A stretch of 41,543 bases of DNA from positions 1 through 41,543 of the forward strand of contig NZ_JADFBX010000025.1 of NCBI RefSeq assembly GCF_015223055.1, given 5' to 3'. Position numbers and translations under genes: made by a program. Within the stretch, counting starts at the first letter, position 1. The number at the start of each line of letters is the position of its first letter. Below, one piece after another: positions 1 to 8,000 of this stretch. This DNA comes from Pedobacter sp. MC2016-24. GTDB lineage: Bacteria; Bacteroidota; Bacteroidia; Sphingobacteriales; Sphingobacteriaceae. Below the pieces are notes generated by a model that worked only from the letters and a program-made list of their open reading frames with translations, made no database searches and was not told where the DNA came from.

Positions 1-30
1 TGTTATTTCAGCGATTAGCTGAGAAAGTAC

Positions 31-2613
31 TTAGAACGCATAGCGTAAGGTAATACCATAAGTTCTCGGATCGCCAAGTACACCAGCATATAAACCTGAG
101 TTACCAGCTGCTGCCTGCAATTGTTCGTAATAATTTTTGTTTGCAATGTTTCTGCTCCAGGCGAATATGGAGAATTTATCCGATTTAAACCCTAACCTGG
201 CATTCAATAGCGAATAACCAGCTACATTTAACACTTTTGAAGGGGTTGGGTTTGAAGAGTATTCTGAACGGTAGCTGACATCACCAGCGATAAAATAGCG
301 ACCTTCCTTAGTAGACAGCTTGCCGGCAGTGCTCAATTCTGCACCACCAGAAATGTTCCATTTAGATACACCCGGTAATCTACCTCCTGAAGCATCTTTA
401 AATGCAACCTGTGTAGCTACATTGTTGACCAGTTCTGTGTGACCAGTTTCTTCTAAAGGTAGTGGCGCATTGGTAAATTTGTCGTATTTAGCATCCAGAT
501 AAGCCAGGGCCGCATTTAAGCTTAAAAATCTTTCCAATTGATAGTTCCCATCAATTTCCAAACCTTTTACCTTAACTTTTTCTGCATTGGCAAGATAACC
601 TCTGTTTACACCTAATTGTGGCGACTGTACATTGGTCTGGTAATCTTTTATGTCTGTTTTAAAAGCACTAACATTTACCAAAAGACCTGCAACAGGTTTA
701 GTTTTAACACCCAGTTCATAATGTTGAACATATTCTGGCTTTACAACAGCCAAAGAGAGGTCCGCTTCGCCAGTAGGAGTAGTTGGTAAACCGCCTACGT
801 TAACACCAACAGGTTTATATGCTGTTGAGTAGGTCGCGTAAGCATTTAATTTGGTATTGGGGCGATATGACACCGTCAGGTTACCAGATAAATTATTGTT
901 GTCTGTGCTTGTGTTGAATTGCTGATTGCTGTAAACCGCTGCTTTTAAAGTCAGCAAGGTGGCATCTGTAGTTTGCAAACCGCCATAGGTTACCCTATCG
1001 TAATCCACATCTTTTTTGTCGTATGTAAACCTTAAACCAGGTAAAACATGTAAGTGTGGTAGGAATTCCCAGTCAGCCTGCGCAAATATCGCGGTACTTA
1101 ATGATTTGATCGTTGAATTGGTTCTGATACCAAATCCGTTAAGCAAGTCTGGCGTTGTTCTATATAATAACTGGCTACCAGTATTGCTTGTCTGCACAAA
1201 TCTCCATTGGTCTGCACCCACTTCTTCTGTTTGAGCCAGTCCTTTCAGGTTCTGGCTAAGGGCAAATACGCCAATTACACCACTTAATTTCTCGGCCAGA
1301 TTACCTGCATACCTGATCTCCTGAGAATATTGATCATGACGGGAATTTCCTTGCGACTTGGTCAGGGCAGATACTTCAGAGAAATCCCTGTCATTTGTCG
1401 GGTCCCAATTCCAGAATCTCCATGCAGTAGTCGATGTCAGTGTTCCATTCCCAATTTTGTAATCTATATTCAGGGATATACCACCAATAGACTGGTTGTG
1501 TCTCCATGGAGTATTGGTGTTGATCTCTCTTGAAAATGGATCTATTTTAGGCTGTTGATAACCCAGGTCTGCTATAATTGCATCATATTGACGATAAGCG
1601 CTTCTTTCTGTTTTGGTAACTCCCGCAATTACCAATGGATAACCTGCAGGATGTTGTATACTTACATCACTGCTTAACAATATTTGTAATTTATCTGATG
1701 GTGTGAAATACAACTGACCTTTAAAACCAAGGTTATTCTGGCCACTATATTTGCGTTGTTCACTGGTATTCCAGATTGTTCCATCCCTTTGTGTACCGGA
1801 GATCGACAATTTTGCAGCAAGATTTTTTGCTACTCCACCTGATACGGATGTTTTAGCTTGTATAAAATTGTAATTTCCAACACTCAGTTCAACTTTTGCA
1901 CTTGGTGTTTGGGTTGGTTTTGTAGTGGTGATGTTAAATGCACCCGCTGTGGTATTTTTACCAAACAATGTACCTTGCGGACCACGTAAAATTTCGATCT
2001 GTTCAATATCCAGAAAATCTGTCGAGGTTGCTGCCGGACGCGCGTGATAAACACCATCTACATAAAAACCTACTCCTGGATCTATACCATCATTTGTTAA
2101 GCCAAATGTTGAGCCCAAACCCCTGATGTTAAGTGTTGTATTTCTTGCATTGGACGCATATAGCTGCACAGAGGGCACCAATTCTTTCAATCTGTTAACG
2201 TTAAAAGCCCCGGCATTTTCTGCTGCCTGGCCTCCAATTACGGTAATCGCAATCGGTACGTCCTGTAATGATTCTGAACGCCTTCTTGAGGTTACTACGA
2301 TCTCATCTAGTAATGCACTTTCTACCAGAGTTAACTCTAAAGGTGTATCCTGGATTTTCAATACCTGGAAATCCTGTGGTTTATAGCCAACGGAACTCAC
2401 CTGAAGATAAAATGGCAGATCTTGTTTTGTATTGATGCTGAATTTACCATTGTCATCTGCTATAGTAGCGATCTTGGTACCTCTGATTACTACAGTTGCT
2501 TTTGGCACCGGAATGCCGTTGCTATTCTTTATAATACCTGTTATTGTGCTTTGGGCAAAGACATAGCTTGCCGTAAGCATAAATGAAAAGAGGATAAGTA
2601 AACTTTTTTTCAT
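31..2613 (-). CDS. TonB-dependent outer-membrane receptor
   Basis: An 860-residue outer-membrane transporter that would import a ligand using TonB energy. Residues 1-20 are a signal peptide ending in YVFAQ. Residues about 22-100 are a carboxypeptidase-regulatory-like beta domain (TITGIIKN start), followed by a TonB-box-like DEIVVTSRRR, a plug domain (VPSVQLYASN, ILRGPQGTLFGKNTTAG) and a long barrel ending in an aromatic residue (LRYAF), as usual for outer-membrane insertion. It resembles iron-complex/vitamin-type receptors rather than SusC: no SusD follows and there is no STN signalling domain. The ligand cannot be read from the sequence. The 5' region carries a Cys-codon leader, so I infer regulation by cysteine or sulfur supply and hence possible uptake of a sulfur-containing compound. 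Confidence 0.9.
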   Translation of the reverse strand: MKKSLLILFSFMLTASYVFAQSTITGIIKNSNGIPVPKATVVIRGTKIATIADDNGKFSINTKQDLPFYLQVSSVGYKPQDFQVLKIQDTPLELTLVESALLDEIVVTSRRRSESLQDVPIAITVIGGQAAENAGAFNVNRLKELVPSVQLYASNARNTTLNIRGLGSTFGLTNDGIDPGVGFYVDGVYHARPAATSTDFLDIEQIEILRGPQGTLFGKNTTAGAFNITTTKPTQTPSAKVELSVGNYNFIQAKTSVSGGVAKNLAAKLSISGTQRDGTIWNTSEQRKYSGQNNLGFKGQLYFTPSDKLQILLSSDVSIQHPAGYPLVIAGVTKTERSAYRQYDAIIADLGYQQPKIDPFSREINTNTPWRHNQSIGGISLNIDYKIGNGTLTSTTAWRFWNWDPTNDRDFSEVSALTKSQGNSRHDQYSQEIRYAGNLAEKLSGVIGVFALSQNLKGLAQTEEVGADQWRFVQTSNTGSQLLYRTTPDLLNGFGIRTNSTIKSLSTAIFAQADWEFLPHLHVLPGLRFTYDKKDVDYDRVTYGGLQTTDATLLTLKAAVYSNQQFNTSTDNNNLSGNLTVSYRPNTKLNAYATYSTAYKPVGVNVGGLPTTPTGEADLSLAVVKPEYVQHYELGVKTKPVAGLLVNVSAFKTDIKDYQTNVQSPQLGVNRGYLANAEKVKVKGLEIDGNYQLERFLSLNAALAYLDAKYDKFTNAPLPLEETGHTELVNNVATQVAFKDASGGRLPGVSKWNISGGAELSTAGKLSTKEGRYFIAGDVSYRSEYSSNPTPSKVLNVAGYSLLNARLGFKSDKFSIFAWSRNIANKNYYEQLQAAAGNSGLYAGVLGDPRTYGITLRYAF

Positions 2614-2725
2614 GATTTTGATTTTAAATGTTTGTTGGTTATACGCAATTCAAATGTGGTGTGAAGCGCTTGATTTGTTTATTTTGGTCGGCTTGTGCTC
2701 AAATAAAATTGCAAAGCAAAGCCAT

Positions 2726-2743
2726 AAGGATGTTTTCATCCTT
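2726..2743 (-). promoter_or_regulatory. Hairpin in the 5' leader of the TonB receptor
   Basis: A perfect 7-bp stem (AAGGATG / CATCCTT) closed by an AAAA loop lies between the Cys leader stop codon and the receptor start. No U-run follows directly; the first U-rich stretch is about 18 nt further downstream. It could be part of an attenuator or a stability element. It is seen directly in the sequence, but its function is inferred. Confidence 0.4.
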
Positions 2744-2786
2744 TGTAGTGAGTTTTAAAATTTGTTAATGGAATTGCATTGCCCGG

Positions 2787-2828
2787 TGTTGCTGGCGATT
2801 ACATTCGGCTGAATCCGCGACAGCAACA
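2787..2828 (-). promoter_or_regulatory. Candidate attenuator stem overlapping the poly-Cys codons
   Basis: Eight bases inside the Cys codons (minus strand 2828-2821) are complementary to eight bases just downstream of the leader stop codon (2794-2787, containing CAGCAAC). Inside this stem are a further 2-bp pair and a small ATTC/GAAT hairpin that surrounds the stop codon. A ribosome stalled on the Cys codons would cover the 5' arm and prevent the stem, while one that reads through would not. This is the usual geometry of amino-acid attenuation; no alternative structure was computed. Confidence 0.45.
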
Positions 2829-2879
2829 ACAACAATTTGAAAGAAAGATCTCTTCTTCTTTAGTTGTTTGTCTTCTCAT
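2799..2879 (-). CDS. Cys-rich leader peptide (26 aa) upstream of the TonB receptor
   Basis: A short reading frame, ATG to TAA, encodes a 26-residue peptide that starts MRRQTTKEEE and ends SNCCCCCRGFSRM. The five consecutive Cys codons (tgt tgt tgt tgc tgt, 2834-2820) lie eight codons from the stop (7 codons, then TAA is seventh after the run). A good Bacteroidota promoter lies about 60 nt upstream, so the frame begins shortly after the predicted transcript start, and its stop is 185 nt ahead of the receptor ATG. The frame is open further upstream, but that extension would start before the promoter and is composed of AT-rich spacer. By analogy with known amino-acid leader peptides, including poly-Cys upstream ORFs in actinobacteria, I infer that it senses charged tRNA-Cys. 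Confidence 0.6.
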   Translation of the reverse strand: MRRQTTKEEEIFLSNCCCCCRGFSRM

Positions 2880-2941
2880 TTTTAGAAAATGTAAGTCTGT
2901 TTTCATTGGGTTACAGGGGGATAAACATTTATTTAATGATG

Positions 2942-2971
2942 CGAAGATAGTATATATTTTATTAATTGCAA
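2942..2971 (-). promoter_or_regulatory. Promoter for the Cys leader and TonB receptor
   Basis: On the minus strand a TTG (2971-2969) is followed after 19 nt by TATCTTCG (2949-2942), close to the Bacteroidota consensus TAnnTTTG. The predicted transcript start near 2936 puts the leader-peptide ATG about 57 nt into the message and the receptor ATG about 320 nt into it. Confidence 0.55.
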
Positions 2972-3005
2972 TAAAATCTATGGAAATAGTAGAATTAATG
3001 TAAGC

Positions 3006-3061
3006 GGTGCATATAGAATACCATACACCTCTGGCGCTGAACAGCAATTGTGCCAGTTTTT
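3006..3061 (+). terminator. Two adjacent hairpins with a U-tract, plus-strand orientation
   Basis: Two stems lie back to back: an imperfect GGTG/CACC hairpin at 3006-3029 and a CTGGCGC/GTGCCAG stem at 3031-3056 followed by TTTTT. In the plus direction this looks like an intrinsic terminator, yet no plus-strand gene lies upstream. It may end a small RNA, shield the sigma factor gene, or be chance. The stretch from about 3062 to 3240 is AT-rich with long T-runs and holds nothing else that I can name. Confidence 0.35.
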
Positions 3062-3240
3062 CTGTCATTTTTTTTTATTTTTTTTATTTGTTAAAATATC
3101 TGGCATTTATGTGTTAAAATGGCAATAAAAAGGCTATTTAAACAAATTATTAAGTTTTTTATCTGCCTTTTTAGCCAGAATTGGTACAACGATTGAATTG
3201 TAAGCATTACCTAATGAAAAACAATTAATCACATCTACCT

Positions 3241-3774
3241 ATGGAAAACATTTCTTTAAATCATCAGATTTGCAATCACCGGTCATGCTTAGAAAGCTTC
3301 GCTATGAAATTTACGAAAGACTTAGAAGATGCCAACGACCTGGTGCAGGACACGCTGATCAAGGCAATCCGTTACCATCACATGTATAAGCAAGGTACTA
3401 ATCTTAGGGGATGGTTGTATACCATCATGAGAAATACCTTCATCAATGATTATCGTAAGGGGAGCAGAAGAAATATGATCATTGAAACATCTGAAGATTT
3501 ATCGTCATATCAACTATACAACAGCGCTGCAACCAACCAGGGAGAGAATAAATTTGTGATGGAAGATATCAATAAAGCTTTGGGACAATTACAGCCTGAA
3601 TATTCTACTCCATTTCTAAAATATTTTGAGGGCTACAAATATCATGAGATTGCTGAAGAACTAAACATTCCTATAGGTACGGTGAAAACAAGAATTCACA
3701 TGGCCAGGCAGACTTTGAAAGGCCAACTGAAAATGTATAACAGTCGATTTAAAGTTGCTGCCGCCGAGATGTAA
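3241..3774 (+). CDS. ECF-type RNA polymerase sigma factor
   Basis: A 177-residue sigma-70 family factor of the small ECF type. Region 2 spans about residues 15-80 (DANDLVQDTLIKAI, then the -10 recognition stretch NLRGWLYTIMRNTFINDYRK). Region 4 is a helix-turn-helix at about 115-165 (YHEIAEELNIPIGTVKTRIHMARQ). Length and layout are complete. No anti-sigma gene is adjacent: the next gene is convergent and encodes a metal efflux adaptor, and the neighbouring TonB receptor lacks the STN domain needed for a FecI/FecR/FecA system. It is therefore an orphan in this window and its signal is unknown. Confidence 0.9.
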   Translation: MENISLNHQICNHRSCLESFAMKFTKDLEDANDLVQDTLIKAIRYHHMYKQGTNLRGWLYTIMRNTFINDYRKGSRRNMIIETSEDLSSYQLYNSAATNQGENKFVMEDINKALGQLQPEYSTPFLKYFEGYKYHEIAEELNIPIGTVKTRIHMARQTLKGQLKMYNSRFKVAAAEM

Positions 3775-3784
3775 TTATTCCTTG

Positions 3785-3829
3785 TTATTGTTCACAGATT
3801 AACGTTCTACATCAATCTGTGAACAATAA
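3785..3829. terminator. Long inverted repeat between convergent genes
   Basis: A perfect 16-bp inverted repeat (left arm 3785-3800, right arm 3814-3829) with a 13-nt loop sits between the ends of the sigma factor and the efflux adaptor. On the plus strand it is followed by TTTT. It probably terminates the sigma factor transcript and may also act on the opposite strand. Confidence 0.75.
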
Positions 3830-3842
3830 TTTTGCAAGTAAT

Positions 3843-4982
3843 CTAACCTTCCTCTGAACTGTTTTTCATCTTCATTAATAAAGCGTAGGCATTTTTGGTT
3901 ACAATCTTTTTTGCCGGTAGTGGAGATTTTACTTCGGTAAACCCATCATTTGTTAGTCCAGGCTTAATTTGAATCATTCTGTACTGATAATTCCCCTCAT
4001 CGCTAAATACATAGAATTTATTTTCCCATTTTACAATGGCATCATCAGGTAGGGCCATCACTTTAGCTAAGTCGGTTTTTATGCTTGCGTTAACATAAGT
4101 TCCTGGGATCAAATTCTGATCTGTATCGTCTAGTACGCAATTTACAGTCGTACTTCGGTCATATCCGATGTGAGGGGTGATCAATCTGATGGTGGCTGTT
4201 GATTTTTCCTTCGGATTTTTATTTGTGGTATACACAATTTTTTGACCGATTTTGAGGTTGCTTGCATCATTTTCAAGTACGCTCAGGTTTAACCGTAATT
4301 TACCTGGATTAACCAATTCAAATAACACATCTGTAGCATTCACGTACTTCCCGGTGTTTACATTAACTTTAGTGACATATCCATCAAGTGGGGCATAAAC
4401 GGGGATGCTTCGGGAGATGTTCTGCTCGTTCAGCACTGCAGGATTTAATCCAATCAATCTCAATTGCTGAGCCAAAGAACTGAGCAGAATTTTTTGATGT
4501 GTATAGTCGTTTTCCGTTTGTTGAAAAAGCTTGTCGCTGGTTGCTTTTGTTGAGTTTAAGCCCTTTTGTCTATGGTAATCAGCTTCTGCAAATTTGAGTT
4601 TATTTTTAGCGATCAGGTAATCTTGTTGTAATAATATATAGGCCTGATCTTCAAGAATAGCGAGAACCTGACCTTTTCTAACCTGCATTCCGGGAATCAG
4701 TGTTGTTTTTTTGATGTATCCACCCAAGGGAATGCTTATCGCTGATATGCTTTCAGGAGTCGGTTCTACTGATCCGCTTACGTTCAGATTGCTACTCATC
4801 TCTTTCTGTTCTGCTTTGGTTGAAATGATACCTGCACTTTTAACCTGGGCAGAGTTTAGTTGAACCAGGTTGGACTCAGTTGCCGGTTCAGGTAGACTTG
4901 TGTTTGGCGTTTTTGTTCCTGATCCGCATGAAGTGAGCAGCATCAAAAACATCAAGTAGGGTATTGCTTTGATTTGCATCAT
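3843..4982 (-). CDS. CzcB/CusB-like periplasmic adaptor (membrane fusion lipoprotein)
   Basis: An adaptor subunit of a tripartite heavy-metal efflux pump, linking the RND protein to the outer-membrane channel. From the chosen start (MMQIKAIPYLMF) a lipoprotein signal peptide ends in LLTSCGSG. Barrel-sandwich halves flank an alpha-hairpin (LQQDYLIAKNKLKFAEADYHRQKGL), followed by a beta-barrel (VYAPLDGYVTKVNVNTGKYV) typical of HlyD/CzcB proteins. The frame is open to an upstream ATG at 5021, only 6 nt after the pump stop codon; that start would add 13 charged residues ahead of the signal peptide, so I prefer 4982. It is the last gene of the operon. No His-rich metal-binding N-terminus is visible. 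Confidence 0.85.
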   Translation of the reverse strand: MMQIKAIPYLMFLMLLTSCGSGTKTPNTSLPEPATESNLVQLNSAQVKSAGIISTKAEQKEMSSNLNVSGSVEPTPESISAISIPLGGYIKKTTLIPGMQVRKGQVLAILEDQAYILLQQDYLIAKNKLKFAEADYHRQKGLNSTKATSDKLFQQTENDYTHQKILLSSLAQQLRLIGLNPAVLNEQNISRSIPVYAPLDGYVTKVNVNTGKYVNATDVLFELVNPGKLRLNLSVLENDASNLKIGQKIVYTTNKNPKEKSTATIRLITPHIGYDRSTTVNCVLDDTDQNLIPGTYVNASIKTDLAKVMALPDDAIVKWENKFYVFSDEGNYQYRMIQIKPGLTNDGFTEVKSPLPAKKIVTKNAYALLMKMKNSSEEG

Positions 4983-5027
4983 TATATATTTTTGATATTT
5001 AGTTCTTTTTGGGAGTAGCATATATTT

Positions 5028-8000
5028 TTATTTAATGTTTCCGATTCTTTCGATTTCAAAAGCTGATTCATTGCATTGTTTAACGGTGTCAAAATATTGA
5101 CTTCGGATTTGTATGGCTTGATTCATGAGTACTACCCAGTTTAAATAGTCTATTTCTCCAGCCTGAAGTTTTTGGGTAGAAGTAAGTATGATCTTTTTTG
5201 CGTTGGGTAGCAAGAATTTTTCATAATTGCTTAGTACAGCCTGATACTGCTTTTGGTTGTTCGCTGCTGTTTTTAGATCATTAATCAATTCCAGACGGTC
5301 GACCTCCAATTCCTTTTGTTGCTGGGTTACTTTGATCCGGGCAGCTTTGATTCTGGATTTTTGTGCCCCAAAGAATATTGGAATACCAAGTCCTACGCTT
5401 ATGGAGGAAAAGCGATTGCCACTTCCATAATACTGATCTGCTCCAAGAGCATTGGTTTGCCAACCGATAATACTGGTGTTGTTATAACCAAGGTTTAGTG
5501 AAGGTAGTAGTTTGCTTTTCTCCAGTTGATATTGCTGCTGAAGGAGATCTATTTGCTGTGCCTCTAACTGTAACCCTGGATTGGTCTCAACGCTGAGCAA
5601 AGCTTCCGTAACGGGGAAATCGTATCTTGAAGAGACTTCAGCCGGTTCCAGATCAGCTTTGCTATGGAGTAGTAATTTAAACCTGTTCAGCAGGGTTTGA
5701 TAGTCTGTATTCAATTGCTGTAGCTGATTTGTGATCTGCAGACGCTGATTTTCAGCCATAGCCAATTCAAGGGCATCAACATCACCTGCCTGGTACCGTT
5801 GGGAAGATTTTTCAAGAAACCTCGTGTAAATGGTATCCGCTTCCCTCAATAATTTTGCTTTGTCCCTCATAATCAGTAAATCATAATAACTCAGTTTAAC
5901 CTGGGTTTTCAGATCAAGGGTACGCTGTTGCAATCGTGTTTCACCAATCCTGATATTGGTTTTGTTGACGGCCAATTGCCTGATGTATACTGTGGGAAAT
6001 TCAATATTTTGTGATACTGCAAACTTGTTGTCTGATGCCAGGCTATTGAATCTACCATGTTCAACAGAAACGTTTGTTTTTTCAAAATCGAAAGCAGTTT
6101 TCTTTAGTGCCTTCTGATAGGTGATTTCCTGATCCGCGATTTGCAAGTTGATGTTGTTTTTAACTGCGGTATCTATTGCCGCCGAAAGTATGATTTTTTG
6201 TTGCGCCTGGGTTGAAAATGGCATGAAAAAGCATACTATAGCGAAGCTGGCTGTAACTTTCTTTGATCCAAGATATTGAAAGCCTTTTTCAAAAATAATG
6301 TATAACATGGGCAAAACAAATAACGTTAACAATGTTGACACCATCAGACCACCTATGACAACTGTGGCCAGGGGTTTTTGTACAGCGCCGCCTGCACCCG
6401 TGCTGATTGCCATTGGGATAAAGCCAAGTGAAGGGACAAGAGCAGTCATCAACACAGCACGTAATTTCGATTTTGTTGCATGGATAACAATGCGTTTTAC
6501 ATCTGTCCAGCCTTCCTTTTTTAGACGATTAAATTCAGTTACCAATAGTATTCCGTTTAAAACGGCAACACCAAATAGCGCAATAAATCCTACGCCGGCA
6601 GAGATGCTGAATGGTAGATCCCTGATCCATAAAGCAAAAATGCCACCGGTTGCTGATAGCGGGATTGCGGTATAAATAAGTAATCCTTGTTTTACAGAGT
6701 TAAAAGCAAAGTAGAGCAGTAGAAATATCAGAAGGAGGGCAATTGGCACAACAATGCTTAAGCGTGATTTGGCTGCGGTCATATTTTCAAATGAACCTCC
6801 ATAGGCAATTGTGTATCCTTTAGATAAGTTGAGTTTTTGCCCCGCCTTGTCCTGTAGTTCCTGTACGATTGATTGGACATCGCGATCTTTTACATTAAAG
6901 CCGACGATGATTCTCCGTTTAGTGTCTTCTCTTTGTATCTGATTTACACCTTCTACTTCTTCGATCTGGGCAACCGAGTATAAAGGAATTTGCGTCCCAA
7001 AACTGTTGGTCACCATAAGGTTCCTGATGTCTGAAAGGTTCTTGCGCAAATCTTCATCAAGGCGCACGACCATGTCAAATCTCTTTTCACCTTCATAAAC
7101 CTGACCAGCGGTCTGACCAGCAAAGGCAGTATTAATTACGCGATTCAGGTCCGTTACATTCAGACCGTGTCTGGCCATTGCATCCCTGTCAAACTTCACT
7201 ACAATTTGTGGCATGCCTGTTACCTGTTCTTTGTAAACGTTTACGGCACCTTTAACCGTTGCAATGATATTTCCCAGGCGTTCTGCATAGCTTGCCAGCG
7301 AATCCAGATCTTCACCAAAGATCTTACAAACTACATCTTGCCTGGCGCCTGTCATCAATTCATTAAAGCGCATTTGAACCGGAAACTGAAAACCTACTGT
7401 TATTCCGGGTACTGCTTCCAATGCTTTGCTCATTTTCTCACTCAATTCCGGAAATGATTTAGCAGAAGTCCATTCTTTTTTTTCCTTAAGGATTACCATC
7501 ATGTCTCCTGCTTCAAAAGGCATAGGATCTGTCGGCACTTCTGCACTTCCTATTTTAGTGACTACTTTTTGAACTTCCGGAAATTCATCAATGAGTATTT
7601 TAGAAGCCTTCTGTGTCGTTTCGATGGTGTTATTCAGATTACTGCCAGTTAGCAAACGGGTTTCTACTGCAAAATCTCCTTCTTCGAGCTGTGGAATAAA
7701 TTCTCCTCCAAGCGTGCTCATGACATATACGGATATGGCAAAAAGGGTAATGGTTGCCGTCAATACAATTTTTGGAACACTGAGTAAAAAGCTCAACAAG
7801 GGCTGATATTTCCTTTCCAGCCAAATGATCAGCCGATCGGTAAGGTTCTGCTTATGCTGGATCTTCTTATCAAGGAACAAGGCACACATCATTGGTACAT
7901 AGGTTATGGATAAGATAAAGGCACCTAAAATCGCAAAGGCTATGGTAAATGCCATTGGTTTAAACATTTTACCTTCAATGCCTTCCAATGATAAAATTGG

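Noticed and set aside
2614..2830. A cobalamin or TPP riboswitch in the long leader of the TonB receptor
   Set aside because: Neither the GCCACTG-type B12 box nor the CTGAGA/ACCTGA blocks of the TPP element is present on the minus strand.
2799..3068. An 89-codon minus-strand open frame covering the Cys leader and its upstream extension
   Set aside because: The first part lies upstream of the predicted promoter, is AT-rich spacer in composition and resembles no protein. Only the last 26 codons are placed inside the transcript, so only they are called.
3185..3202. TACAA-N8-TTGTA inverted repeat upstream of the sigma factor, as an operator
   Set aside because: The arms are only 5 bp in AT-rich DNA and there is no second copy or nearby regulator.
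31..3774. A FecI/FecR/FecA-type signalling set made by the sigma factor and the receptor
   Set aside because: The receptor lacks the STN domain and there is no anti-sigma gene; the two genes are divergent with a regulated leader of the receptor between them.
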